DNA of 64,000 nucleotides, taken from the NCBI RefSeq assembly GCF_037975245.1, contig NC_092574.1, positions 8,122,213 through 8,186,212 of the forward strand, in the 5' to 3' direction. This document shows, in pieces, positions 13,001-24,263 of the stretch (positions are counted from its first letter, which is position 1; every line of letters starts with the position of its first letter). The notes below the pieces were generated by a model that made no database searches, was not told the DNA's origin, and worked only from the letters and a program-made list of their open reading frames with translations. Origin of the DNA: Apostichopus japonicus (Eukaryota; Echinodermata; Holothuroidea; Aspidochirotida; Stichopodidae). A program made the position numbers and the translations under genes.

Positions 13001-15286
13001 GGCCGACTGTGCTATGTACTCTTCCAGGACTGGAGGTGGCGACGTCATTTTCGGCTTTGGTTTGCAAGCTTCTGGTTTCTTACCGCGACTCGTAGAGCAA
13101 CGTCGACACGCACCAAGCTTTTCAAAATAGCTGCGGAAGGAGACGGGACGAGATTTGGAATGAAAGCAGCGGAAAGTGCATCAGATGCTATCAAAACATT
13201 TCTCAGTCGCAGTCGTAATTCGACGCACAGACTCTCGCAACTTGAGCAGACCATGCGAGTACGGGTTTAACAAAACCGTTTAAACGATTAACGCCACTTT
13301 TAATGGCCATGTTAAGAAATCGAGCCAGTTAATATGTCACTTGTAGAGAGCCATATAACTCCCCCAAATTTACCGGTTTGGATATATATACCATATGAGT
13401 ACAGTAACAAGACTGGTAATTGTCTCTGTGCATCATACTCAAGTGCTTTCCCATCTGCCCGACCTACTGAATGGGTAACGATTAAGTAGCGCGCCGTGCT
13501 TGGCGACCAAGTGATTTTTATTGGATGAAGAGTTCGGTGAAATACACGTAGATCAACATCTGAATGGGGAAAGTGGGCAGGGTTCCGTATATGGGATTTG
13601 AGGGTGAAGTGATAAGTGTTACAATGTTCAGACATGTAAGGTAGTTGGGAAAATTCAGTGCATAAGTAAACTAGGCATGGACAAGAAAGAGGAACAGAGT
13701 CATAAGTATTAAACCAATTCACACATATATAAGACAAGCATGCAAGCTATCAAATTTCAAATACAGACAGACAAACCAACAAAAAGTAGATTTTTGTTTG
13801 CTGTTGTTTTTTCACTCCAATTATATTCTGAGCGTGGGTATGGGAGCTGGCCAAATTGACATTCTCCTAACTGGATGCAGTAAATGTAAAAGCCTACACG
13901 ATACAACAACCAAAAAGTACTTCATTCACATTCTGTTGAATCCACACACTATTGAGAAATAACAATTGCATTCGATACAACCAAAAAGTACTTCATTCAC
14001 ATTCTGTTGAATCCATGCACTATTGAGAAATAACAATAGCATTCGACTTCATTGTTTGAATTCTTGAATTATGAACCGCAAAGCTATCGACTTTCAGTTT
14101 CTTGGTAAAACAGTCAGAAAATCAACAAAATGAATAAAGAATAAGGGAGGACTCACTCGATGTTCTACAAACCATGGGCAAAGACCCCCTAAGTGCAGAT
14201 CTGAAATTTGTTTTGGTTGGGTTGCTGGATTTTTTCCAGACGTAGCCAAATGTCTTTTTCGCAGCTTATCGACAGAGATCGATTAAGGCATTTTTGTTTA
14301 TCGTCGAGTCGTAGACAGAATGAGTTTTCTTAATGCTATTTTGAATATTGATTCTTAGGGGTGGGTTTGGTTGGTGGGGGGGGGGGGGCAGAGGGATCTC
14401 ACCGAGTGTGGCTCAATCCTGATGGAAAATGGAAAATTTTGCGGATCACTGCTTATGCCAGATCTAGTCAACAAAATATAACGCCTACTCAACGAAAATA
14501 AACGGTACATACCCCGGTCGACAGCCCCCACACACGGTGTCACTTATCCGGGTGCACCTGCTGATTACCACTCTATTCAGACAGTGCTGACACTGTTTAC
14601 ACGATGGCTCCACGTAATGCTCTTCATCTTGGTACCATCCCGCATCACACGCCCTACAGCTCCCTGGCCCGATGGACTCTTCGCAGTACTGTACGGTGGA
14701 AATGCATCAGTTTATTAAGTTCATCAAGTTTATTAATTATTAAAGACTTAATAGTCAGATGAAACGAGAACCCAAACGGGCACACTAAGATATGGTTCCT
14801 TGCTTTAATAGTGGAATATTAAAGTATTCTATACTGTCTTACAAATTCATGATGCCCATACGATGGCCAGCCAAAGGTTAAGAGATGCGAGTAGCGCATG
14901 CCCCCACGAGAGGTTGTACCTCCATCGTGGCTTTTCCTGAGTTTTGATTATTAACTATCAATGTGCACGTTTATTACTCTATATGATCAGAGAGGAGACG
15001 TTCGCCGAGAAATATTCAAAGGTCCATCACTAGATGAACTACAAGTCTAGTTTCAGAAACTTGGAGGTGCCTTACGTCTACTGCAGTTCCCTTTCCACAC
15101 GGCGTACACGAGTGGCATGCCTGTTGGTCGTTGTTGTAGAATCTTCCTACAGGACAATTCAAAATGCTTCGAGGATACACGAGCTGAAAAGAGGAGAGAA
15201 TCAGAGTATGGTGGAAAGAGTATATATGTCCATCCACATGTTGCAATCATGAGATTTTCACCCAAAAAAGAAACATAAAGGACATA

Positions 15287-15356
<70 letters not shown>

Positions 15357-16524
15357 GATGCTGGTGTGAGTAACTCATTACTCCTTGATAGATATTCCCT
15401 TCTTTTATTGACAAAAGACACATCTTCAAAGAGAAAAGAAGGAGGGGAAAAAAACTGGTCACAAAACTGCTTATCATCTGCAAATGGCCTGTGTAGGTTA
15501 AGTTATAGGTGGTGATGGATGGTAGAGGTGGGGGTGGGGGATGGGAGAGAATGGGGGGAGCTCACATTTCAATCTCAGCCGGATTTTTTTCTTAGGGAAA
15601 TGAAATGATTAAAGGTACGACTTAATCAAGGACACATTTAAGATAATTGGTGTGGATAATTAAGATTAGGCACAACAGAAGGGTTGGGAAATGAAAAGGA
15701 AATCAAATCAACCCCAAGTGAAAAAAATTTATTTCAACATAACATTGACTGATTCGATTGCAACTGATTTACACATTGAAGGAAAACAACAGCACAATGA
15801 ACTTATACATATTTATGAAAACCTGGTACACAAAACAAATACATGATGAAGGAGAGCATGTACTGTCAGATTGTCTTTAAAAACAATTAATCATAATTAA
15901 TTAGTTGTTTTGTTTTCAAGCTCCCACCCACCATAAAAACATTGGCAACCAGGCCTAGAATATACAAACTTTTAGCTACTAGCTGATGAATGCCATTTGC
16001 AATAAAAAGAGCTACTGGCAAAAATATCTAGTTCTCAGTGTCTTTGTCCTGAATAATAACACACATCAGATTAAATATACATGCTGTATGGCCTTTGGGG
16101 GGGGGGGGTGGGGGGAGTTGTTACAGTAAGTACAAAAATCATGCCATTCTTTAATTGATGATTGTTAACCCAGTCACCATGAGTTGAAAAATTAATTTTT
16201 AATACATTTTCAGACAGAGAGTTGTCATGGGCCCATTTTTGTTTTTCTTACTGGTAAATGATAACATCCAACTGGCAATTAATTAACCCAGCAAAGACAA
16301 TGAGTCCAGATTTAAAGGGTCTGACGACTCGGTTACAACCCATCGTTTGGAAGATTGGATCTAAATCACAGAGGCAAAAAAAAAAAAAATCCTGCAAATT
16401 ATGTATCGGCAGCTGTTTGACCAACCTTCTTAGATTCCTGCAAGGGGTAAGAGTTGACGGCCAATGGCACAATGATGGCAGTGAGGATAAAAAGGTCCAC
16501 CCCTCTCATTACCACATCTGACAT
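6712..16524 (-). CDS. Receptor gene A: TNFR-like with FADD-like tail
   Basis: This is a ten-exon model giving a protein of about 576 residues. The exons, in order, are 16524-16426, 15183-15076, 14688-14513, 13130-12697, 11782-11726, 11053-11018, 10265-10104, 9351-9074, 8262-8190 and 7019-6712. All introns start with GT and end with AG, and all phases match. The predicted product is a type I membrane protein. It has a signal peptide, then cysteine-rich TNFR-type repeats with CxxC spacing (CHSCTPC, CKQCQHC, CRRC), a Ser/Thr/Pro-rich stalk, and one membrane helix (about GVLVLVVTICCAI). A basic juxtamembrane segment, a 10-residue tandem repeat, a DED-like helical domain and a C-terminal death-domain-like region follow. 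TNFR-family receptors bind TNF-type ligands and signal through death-fold adaptors. A DED-DD order resembles the adaptor FADD, which is the unusual part. The domain calls rest on pattern matching by eye. The first exon is the least certain because its donor is weak (GTTGGT). Confidence 0.8.
8190..8262 (-). CDS. Gene A exon 9: short linker exon
   Basis: The acceptor is TTGTATAACAG and the donor AAA|GTGAGT; phase 0 in and phase 1 out. It encodes 24 codons with an acidic run (GEEEDYYLGRL). It was found because exons 8 and 10 differ in phase, and this short exon joins them exactly. Confidence 0.7.
9074..9351 (-). CDS. Gene A exon 8: DED-like domain
   Basis: The acceptor is ACAATTTTAG and the donor GAG|GTAAAT; phase 1 in and phase 0 out; 92 codons. 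The helical pattern FADLVLQLQ...DDDFLKSLKQYF...LAVFVTTVMDQNIFSEFDV follows the death-effector-domain layout. A basic IRKMARV stands where DEDs carry RxDL, so the motif is not strict. A DED-like fold is likely; a divergent CARD or other death-fold member is possible. Confidence 0.75.
10104..10265 (-). CDS. Gene A exon 7: five-fold 30-bp coding repeat
   Basis: The acceptor is TTTCATTGCAG and the donor CAG|GTTAGA; phase 1 on both sides. It encodes 53 codons made of five 10-residue units of the form LQGNNVPNGG (one with D for N, one with E for G). It is a low-complexity Asn/Gly-rich linker between membrane and death-fold domains. The unit length is a multiple of three, so copy-number change would keep the frame. 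Confidence 0.8.
11018..11053 (-). CDS. Gene A exon 6: 36-nt micro-exon
   Basis: The acceptor is CTGTGTTGCAG and the donor AAG|GTAACT; phase 1 on both sides. It encodes TFDGETMEMLQ. No domain is recognised; support comes from good splice sites and matching phase. Confidence 0.68.
11726..11782 (-). CDS. Gene A exon 5: basic juxtamembrane segment
   Basis: The acceptor is CATCTGCAG and the donor GTATGT; phase 1 on both sides. It encodes VWSKRRKSGNASMTSEDG, a positively charged stop-transfer segment placed right after the membrane helix. Gene B has an exon of the same position and phase. Confidence 0.78.
12697..13130 (-). CDS. Gene A exon 4: last CRD half, stalk, membrane helix
   Basis: The acceptor is a strong pyrimidine tract ending CTTCCGCAG; the donor is GTGAGT; phase 2 in and phase 1 out. 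It starts with YFEKLGACRRC, completing the PGYF...CxxC of a third partial CRD. A Thr/Ser/Pro-rich stalk of about 75 residues follows, then the membrane helix (AAIAGVLVLVVTICCAIKCL) and the first cytoplasmic residues. Confidence 0.88.
13898..14050. repeat. Two-copy tandem duplication, unit ~75 bp
   Basis: Two near-identical copies of a segment running from CGATACAACCAAAAAGTA to ATTGAGAAATAACAAT lie in the intron between gene A exons 3 and 4. Confidence 0.85.
14513..14688 (-). CDS. Gene A exon 3: second cysteine-rich repeat
   Basis: The acceptor is CCGTACAG and the donor GGG|GTATGT, phase 0 in and phase 2 out. It encodes 58 codons with ten cysteines in TNFR spacing (CRACDAGWY, CKQCQHC, ISRC, DTVCGGCRPG). 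The pattern C-(basic/Thr)...DTVCGGC matches the end of a CRD in EDAR- and NGFR-like receptors. Confidence 0.88.
15076..15183 (-). CDS. Gene A exon 2: first cysteine-rich repeat
   Basis: The acceptor is CTCTTTTCAG and the donor GAC|GTAAGG, with phase 0 on both sides and 36 codons. It contains CPVGRFY...CHSCTPCGKGT, the classic start of a TNFR cysteine-rich domain. Confidence 0.85.
15289..15351. repeat. (TA)n microsatellite
   Basis: An uninterrupted TA dinucleotide run of about 60 bp in the first intron of receptor gene A. Confidence 0.95.
16426..16524 (-). CDS. Gene A exon 1: signal peptide
   Basis: An ATG at 16524 opens MSDVVMRGVDLF followed by the hydrophobic run ILTAIIVPLAV, a good signal peptide with likely cleavage after ...AVNS. 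The frame ends in phase 0 at a donor AAG|GTTGGT, which fits the phase-0 start of exon 2. The donor is weak at position +3, so this is a reasoned choice. No better ATG exon was seen between here and gene B. Confidence 0.55.
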
Positions 16525-18527
16525 CTTCACCCTGCAGGCTGGCTAGAGAATGGAAAGAATATCTCCAAGGTTATCACCTTTACAAACAAAAACAAAAAAC
16601 CAACGGAAAATATCGATATCGTCGAGAAAAACAAAGTTGAAAGTTGTAAATTTTTCCACTTGAATGCCAAAATTTGAAGTAAGATTTGAATAGATAAGCT
16701 AGTTTATGTATGTCATTACGGCATCGTGGAATCAGTGAGGTTGAGAAATACCATAGAAAAGGACGCAAAACGCTGCTTTGACAAGTGACCTCACACAAAA
16801 CAATTCCATTTGATTTCAACCTGTTGACATGGCATTTTCCACTGTATAGTTTGTATGGAAACACACCCCCCAGGAGGTCTGTAAACAACTCCGTACAGGA
16901 TATGTTGCAATAACCTTACTTTTCTGTGAATGGACCCCTCCAGCATGTGATCAATGAAGCAAGGAGAGAATTGGCAGAATGCCAACACCGGATGCAAAAC
17001 AAACTGCTGATAAGGTTGTGTAGGTATGTCTATTGAAGTGTTCAAAATACCATCTATTGTCATTCAACATTTTTTCAAAGGTTCAATAAACATATAAATA
17101 TTAGTGTGCTTAAAAACTTCCTTCCCAATAAAAAAAAAATCCTCAAGGTTCTGACCCTCCAAATTTTTCCAAGAGGTTCAACTAGACAATTAAATTTCTA
17201 AGAGAAGAACAAAAAAAGGCACTAAAATGACATGTTTAAGTTTGAAAAAAGAGTGACTATTATATGACTTCTAGAATCTTTGGGGGGTCTCATAAAGACC
17301 ATTAAATTGTTTCAAAGTTTACAGAAATGCATTCGATAGAAAGTGGAAAGCTGAAGACCACTCGAATGCCGCGGTATTGAGTCCCATCCAAAGCTTATGA
17401 TGTCATTGGCCCTACTGTAATCTCAAGATACAGAGCAGTTTATGAGACTGTTTACACTACGTTCGTTCCGGAGCTTTCAGCATGTTCACAAAACCACATA
17501 GAAATACAAGTTCAAGATAAATGAATAGTTTTGTATTGCTTTACAGTTCTTCATCTACATCCAATACAATATGAATAGATAGTCCCCATTTAACCAAAAA
17601 AAACATAGTTTCTTGTTTATGATCGCTTTCTACCAATTTACCAGACCTACAGAGAATTAGTCAAATAACATTACTACTGTTTAAAGTTGAGTTCAAGTGA
17701 TTTAAATGAGTCTTATAAATTTTGCTCAGTTTATTAATGATATGTGAAGTCTACTTCTAGAACAATAAATAGGTTTGATTAGTCCGTCTCACTTCCAATA
17801 ATCAGTGAGAAACTTTTTGAATCTTGTTTCACTTCCTTTTTTCATGCAAATTTGGTAAATATTAATTACAAAAAGAGTTTGGTTACAAAATATTGACAAT
17901 GGCATGGATTCATAAATATAACTTGCTCTTAACAGTTTCTTTGGTGGAAAAACTCTTCCAAGATGCATTAATTTGATGAATTTCAATCTTCTTAATTTGG
18001 GGTATTAACAGTTGATAATTCCAAAGAAATATATATATCCAAATATAAATATGTGCCTACGACATATTGAAACATTAATAAATCAATTGAAGGAAATACA
18101 GCAAGTTGGTTAGGCCCCAAATAATTATTTCATTTCGATTCTAACAAAACTTGATGCACACTCACTTTTTCAACTTATTCTTTATTCTTCAAAAGGAAAT
18201 TTTAAGTCAAAAAGTTTGAAGCTAAGAAATTGCCCAAAAAACCATTTGCAAAAGGCTGTATTTAAAAAACTTCAGAAGCCTTGCAAATTTATGACTAAAA
18301 CTAAAATATCAAGTATTATAAATGGTATAACAAATTGCCAAATAATAATGGCCTCAGAGTACTGTATATAGTAGAGTGATAGGTTAGTGTGTTTTTCTGC
18401 CCTTCTGATATGCGCTAGAATGGCCGTAAATTATCATACAAATAACATACAAATTACAGACGTGTAATTCTCTTCATCTTCTGCTTATTTGATTGGTTTT
18501 GGGGCATTTAAACTGTCCAACAATTCG
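16525..18527. other. Intergenic, 5' flank of receptor gene A
   Basis: Probable promoter side of gene A. I see no further exon I would defend, and no clear TATA box. AT-rich with several A-runs. Confidence 0.4.
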
Positions 18528-18706
18528 GTATTAGTTTAGAATCCGTACCATTTGACCCTTCTTCCAAACCCCTAACCCTATTCCCTACTTCCTAACCCTA
18601 CTTCCTAACCCTACTCCCTAACCCTACTTCCTTAACCCTAACCTTATTCTGCCTATTCGAAGTAAGCTTTCCCATTCATATGACCAGTACGGATTCTAAA
18701 GTTAGG
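18528..18706. repeat. Telomere-like CCCTAA repeats inside an inverted repeat
   Basis: Degenerate CCCTAA units alternating with CTTCCTAACCCTA-type variants occupy about 18571-18651. They are flanked by an inverted pair: TTTAGAATCCGTAC at about 18535-18548 and its complement near 18687-18700. The TTAGGG-type repeat is the metazoan telomere motif, so this is an interstitial telomere-like block within a small foldback element. Confidence 0.7.
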
Positions 18707-19554
18707 CCAACAATTCATTTCTTTCCATTGAAGAAATAATTTGCAAAGGATTACCAACAACACCTAACAAGGGCATGCCTAGTTGGATCTGTACCATCTC
18801 AAAAACTAGGGGTCAACCTCATAAATAAAGAACAAAAATCCTCCAGAAAATTCTTCAAGAGGGAATACTACAGTACGACAACTTAGCGAAACTGGAGAGA
18901 GAGCTAAGTCGATGAAATGTAACTTCTGAAGTAATGTTATTTAGAGCTGACAATGATATCGCATACCATTTATGAAGAACCAAGAACATATATATATGTC
19001 ACCTAATCACTATCCAGGGAAGGGTACTTGGAAACTGCTATGACCTTGAGCACCTTCGTATACATTACTAATGTGTATATTAACAGTCCTGAGGTTTTAA
19101 TATGAACATATTACTATGGTCATCTGCTGTTAGGCCTACTTCTATAGTATGTTGAACTGTTTCGTATGCTATATCGTGACGTCACTGTAGCATGGTGGGC
19201 TCATAATTGACCCACTTAAAGGGTGTGAAGACTCGCGCAAAAAGAAACGTCTAATGCCGGTAATTTGACCTTGTTTCGAATGAGGTGTAACAGAAATGTT
19301 TAGCACCTCCATCGATCCCAGAAAATACACACACAGCTTGCTAATGTTGGTAATTAGACACTAGTGTACAGTCAGTACATACAGCTGCGATCAATACCCA
19401 CACTCACACAGCACAGCAAACAAACAATACTGCGATGGACACCTCAGGTCCAGCTAAAGATAACAATTAAGGTATCACGTTTCATTATTGTCTGCATTTC
19501 GTAGCGACAAGAACAAAACTTCACTTGCAAGCAACAGAAGGTTAACTTTTTCAG

Positions 19555-19642
19555 ATGACCGCACGCGGTTTGGGGCGAGTCTTCAATGCCTTTAAGGATT
19601 TGATCAACAGCATCTATCACGGAAAATCCAAATCACTCAATT
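19555..19642 (+). CDS. Orphan exon-like stretch, plus strand
   Basis: A possible first coding exon. An acceptor TTAACTTTTTCAG directly precedes an ATG that opens MTARGLGRVFNAFKDLINSI and continues to HGKSKSLN, then a donor GTATGT. A good upstream donor (TTAAG|GTATCA at about 19476) would leave an intron of 78 bp and a 5' UTR with a short upstream frame. No following exon was found in the window and no family is recognised. It could be a real small gene start, a pseudogene piece or chance. Confidence 0.3.
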
Positions 19643-20958
19643 GTATGTGTTTTTCATATGTGTGGTTCCTCAGAAATGTTATTATCTCAAAATGTTTATT
19701 GTTCTGTGCATATATATGCAACATACAATTGAGCAGAATTTGACCACAAAATGTCTGCTGTGTCAAGTTCTTTCATACCCCTAAATTTACACATACCTCG
19801 ATAAGCTAACTGTAACTTTTGTGTAAGTATACATCGATCGACTCTGAATGCTGTTTACTATGCTCTAAGCTCAGACAGGTCAGGTACCAGAGAGTAGTGG
19901 TATCATGCTGAGGTAATGTTGGTTATTTTTGGGAGTGAGATTTCCAAATCCCAAAAATACGTGCAAAACTGGGGAGGGGGCGGGGGGTGTTAAAAGCTTA
20001 AAAAAACACAAATTGATCAGCACATAGCTGAAATGGATTCAAACTCATGAAATATGTAACTCTGCTTCGCTGCAAAGTTTAGGTTGTATCGTTGCTGTAA
20101 CTTTGCAGTGCGTCAAATACGAAGGTACGTCAATTATGAAGCATTTACTATTTGTACCAACCTCACTGTGCGAATGCAGCAAGCATAACGATATAACAGG
20201 GATACGGTTTAACATTAGCCTAACGTTACAAATATCAACTTTGCGATTGAAAACTTCAGATACCATTTATGTGATGTGTAACAATTGGAAACCGTGTTTT
20301 ATATCTTACCTTGGCGGTGACGCAACCAAACTTTATCGATGACTCGAATTCATGGGAAACGCAATTACTAAGTTGGGCTATCCTACGATTCGTAGGCTAG
20401 AGTTACTGTTTTGCTGTATCACTGTAAAAGTATACTAGTGATACAGTAGCTTACACATCATGCATCGACGTTATGCAGATACAACTATGTATTCATAATT
20501 CTATAAATAAAATTACGTACTACGATAGCCTGTAAGTGCCAACTAATGGACAATGAACTTTTTAGAATCATGCTGAAAGTCACCTCCAAAAAAATTAAAA
20601 GGATTGTATATTGGCCCCAAATATGCCAGATATTCAAATATGATCACATTTGGTCGAAATTCTAAAACTGTTTTTATTACCACCTTGGAAGAAATGTACC
20701 TCACTGGGACACTCAGTCATCTCGTGTGTTCATTTAGAATGTCTGGGAATAATTTGGAGAACATATAGACCCCCAGGAAAGTACTTTTAGAGAACTATTA
20801 TCAATTACAGCGTGCTATAATTTGGGGCCTATACATGCAACCTTTAAAGCCCAACAAACTATATGGAAGGACATATGATTGACAATTTGCACCGAAAATT
20901 GGTAACTAGAGGGTGGGGGGGGGGGGAGGTTCAAAGGATACCGTTGACATGTTGTCAG
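19643..20958. other. Intergenic, nothing recognised
   Basis: Unique-looking AT-rich DNA. Open frames at 20045-20342 on both strands lack splice context and domain similarity. Confidence 0.4.
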
Positions 20959-21690
20959 CAGTGGCGTCGCCAGACATTCCAATTTTGGGGGGGGGGGGGG
21001 CAACGAGGTAAATGAATCTGGAGGATTCATGTCAATTGGGTGCGCGCGTACCATGTATGGAGGGTCATGTGATGTGTTCCAGGGTGGTACTATACTGATA
21101 TTTCTCTGTAGCAGTTCGAGAACAGTGTTAGTGACTTCGTGAAAGATTGGTAGGTTCGGACATGGGAAATAACGGCATAAGAAGGTACTGGTACTTCAGG
21201 CCTACGAAAAAGTGCTAATATGCTAACGTTCAACCTTATTCTCTTGAATGAAGGCAGGCCTTCTACATAATAGATCTTACTTATTAATACAGCTCTAGGG
21301 GCAAGCTTTGTCTCATATAGCCTAACGTTATTACAACACGCTATAAGTGAATGAAATGTGGGGAAATGTTTAGTTCAGTGCAACCACGGAATTCTCCATG
21401 GAACAGAGCCTAATGCTGCTCGACGGGAATATAGCTATCACGTTAGGCTACAGGCACGGTTATTGCTAGGTAACGGGTGTCGTCTGCTGCCCTAAGCACG
21501 CAAACACATTTACGTACTAGTTGGGTGAAATCATCATGCGTAATAGGGAGAGTAGTATATTAGTACCACCCTGGAACACATCACATGACCCTCCATACAT
21601 GGTACGCGCGTACGCGCGTATTTACTGTGTGATAGTTTCTCCAGATTCATTTACCTCGTTGGGGGGGGGGGGGGGGGCACAGGGGGCACA
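20959..21690. mobile_element. Inverted-repeat element with G-runs
   Basis: Arms of about 110 bp at about 20999-21112 and 21546-21660 are inverted copies of each other, sharing CATGTATGGAGGGTCATGTG and CAACGAGGTAAATGAATCTG. The left side begins CAGTGGCGTCGCC, a hAT-like terminus. Each arm abuts a run of G. No transposase frame lies between the arms, so this is a foldback or MITE-type element. Confidence 0.6.
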
Positions 21691-22736
21691 GCACTTATTT
21701 AGGGGGCATAATGTTTTTGTGAATGCCGTCCTGGGGGGAGGGGGTGATTTGTGTAATATTACTTTAGGATCCTTAGATGCAATCTAGTGCTATATTTTGC
21801 AACTTGAAGTAACTTTACGTTCAAGAATTTTCGGGCCTAGGCATAGTCGGTCAGATATTTATGTTTTTCAATGAGGCAGATAAAGTTTTTGTTCGAGTAT
21901 ATTTTTTCAACACCAAATATAACATCTGGGGGGGGGCACTATTTTTTAAATAAGTAAATATGATAATAAACTTATTTATTTAATAACTATATAGATATGA
22001 ATTTATTAGTTAATAGAAACAAACGTTATTCTAGCATATTTCGGGTCAATATATACTAATGGTCTTTACGTGCACCACATAAACAAGTAAGGGACTATTT
22101 GTGTGTATGTGTGTAATTGGTATAGGACATGAGGTTAAACTCCACACGGGTTAACCGATTGTAGATAAACATGACATAATAATATATTAAAACTAGTGTA
22201 CGTGGTGCTTAGCAAGGTATCATACACTACTCAGCCAAAGAATTAACACAAAGCCTCGTACATAATAGTATAATGGTATATATGCATGTAAAACTGTGTT
22301 TTTGTGATGTCGTGTATAGTCAACAACTAGACTGAAATTACGACAAATTTTGTTGTAAGCTATAGCAGTACAAACTCGATACTGAATCAGCGTACTGTAT
22401 ACTTTCATTAAGTTGGGGCATAAATTAAACATTTGTACTAACATTAAATTTGTCAGGTGCGATGGTCTATTATAGGGAAATGGTAAACATACAAATAATA
22501 AACAAAAATTAAATAAAAAAGGCGGAATTATTTATTTTCGTTTCGTTTTTATTTTATTCTTGAAGTTTAGTTATTTAAATTAACTTATACAAAATTGTCC
22601 TGTTCGCGAATAACGAATTCTCCTGAACCATTTGCTTCAATTAAAGTTTATTACCAAATATTACAAACTTATCACCAAATATCACAAACTTATCACCAAA
22701 TATTACAAACTTATCATTCACTGATGGTATATACCG
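21691..22736. other. Intergenic, nothing recognised
   Basis: AT-rich. A short relic similar to the G/C-rich core of the MITEs lies at about 21688-21790. Three short copies of ATATTACAAACTTATCACCA occur at about 22655-22715. Confidence 0.4.
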
Positions 22737-23051
22737 CAGGGGCGTCGGAAGCTATTTGGAATTGGTACGGCAGATCAGAGTGTGGCCACCTATCATATTT
22801 ATCGGGGAGAAGTTTGGTAAGTCAAACTATACGCTACGCGCCACCATGGTTGGCGCGTAGCGTAATGGAGAACATTTTGAAAAAAATGCCTCCCAGATTG
22901 CAGGAAATGGCACTTCCCGAGCCTGAAAACAAGACCCCTGCCATGCCAGAGTAGTCACTTTTAGCCTACTTGCTTGGTTTCATTTTGGTTCTTTATTTTT
23001 TGCCTTTTTTTTTTAGTTTTTTTTTCGCCGTGAATGGCTCCGACGCAACTG
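22737..23051. mobile_element. Degraded TIR element (hAT-like ends)
   Basis: The left end CAGGGGCGTCGGAAGC and right end GGCTCCGACGCAACTG are inverted counterparts. No convincing target-site duplication remains. The internal stretch AATGCCTCCCAGAT recurs near 47310-47330, marking a family. Confidence 0.5.
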
Positions 23052-23958
23052 TACCAATGATGGAGTATGGAATCGTTAAAACTATAATGATATTATATTA
23101 TACACTAACCCGCCCACCTGAATACGAACGTATGACGTCAATTCTTTATTTACTGATCTAGTCAACCATGCACTACTAAAACAGACGGTTCAATGTGATA
23201 AAGTATATAATACAAAGTACACGCATAAGGGATTTCCCCTGTATTTCGAAAGACCGCAAAGCAGGCATCGGCTTTACCAAACTTCAATGGGGGTCAAACT
23301 TAATAGAGCTCGGATTGAAAGGATATAAAGAATACTTTACACTGACTTAAGTCTATTTATCAAATATTGACTATATTTTCAATGCAAAAAATGAGTGACG
23401 ATAAAATTTTATATGAAAGACAAAATTTAAAAAGAAATGTGATTCTTATTTAGTACTGCACAATTCTTAACTTATGAAAGACTTAGTATAAATGCATATA
23501 TCAAGTCATTCCGAACTGAAAGTGACTTTCGTTAATGATAATAAAGTACGACATGAACATATATTTTCGTTTATGCCTATCTCATCGTGTAACAGATACT
23601 ATTATTATTACCGTATATATTTTACTGTTTTATCTTGAATTAAAAAGTGACAATACAAACGGGCAAATCACGGTTTTGATTTGTATCTATGGCCCTTAAA
23701 GTAACATAGACTAGATAATTTGCAATGGAAATTTAAAATTATCCATTTTTTCCATTCTTCACTGATTGATTTAGTGCTCTCGTGTGCGTCGGTACAACTA
23801 CGACACATCAGTGGCAAATTAATACTGACTTCTCATGTTGGTAAACCAACGACGAGTCCCACGAAATCCTCTAATTACCAACAAACTTACAAGAAAGTAA
23901 CGCTTGTATGTCGACTCGTGCAAACCTGTTTGATGGTTTCCATTCATAGCAATGATAT
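23052..23958. other. 3' flank of receptor gene B
   Basis: AT-rich sequence with no exon seen. It probably holds the 3' UTR of gene B; a minus-strand AATAAA lies near 23144. Confidence 0.4.
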
Positions 23959-24263
23959 TCAGCCATGATGGCACATCGCAGACTGATGCTTTTGACAACG
24001 TGTATTCCGATAGAGGTCATTCGCTAAGTCCTTGCGTCCGACTGTGCAAAGGCCTAACACTAGGACGCATGGTTTCTCTATAGAATATTGGTCAAGCTGT
24101 TCGAGTGTTGTAGAAATTTCACTAAACGTTGAACATTCTTCTCTGTGACGTTCTTTGAAATCTTCTAACCCAAGAGAGAGATACGTGATAAGGAGTTTCA
24201 TTTGTTTCGTCTTAATGGCACCATTAATGCGAATAATCGCGGAGGCGTGCTTGAGATTGTTAT
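23959..24263 (-). CDS. Gene B exon 14: DED-like C terminus
   Basis: The acceptor is CTCTATCTCCTGCAG, phase 1 in; the stop TGA is at 23961-23959. It encodes about 100 residues with helices KQMKLLITYLSLGLEDF and TLEQLDQYSI, then CVLVLGLCTVGRKDLANDL. The GRKDL matches the RxDL motif of death effector domains. DEDs recruit caspases or FADD-type adaptors by homotypic contact. The protein ends soon after with SAMCHHG. Confidence 0.72.

Noticed and set aside
20281-20341. Donor-like site (GCCAAG then GTAAGA on the minus strand) as gene A signal-peptide exon
   Set aside because: The preceding ATG frame hits a stop within seven codons; the exon at 16426-16524 fits better.
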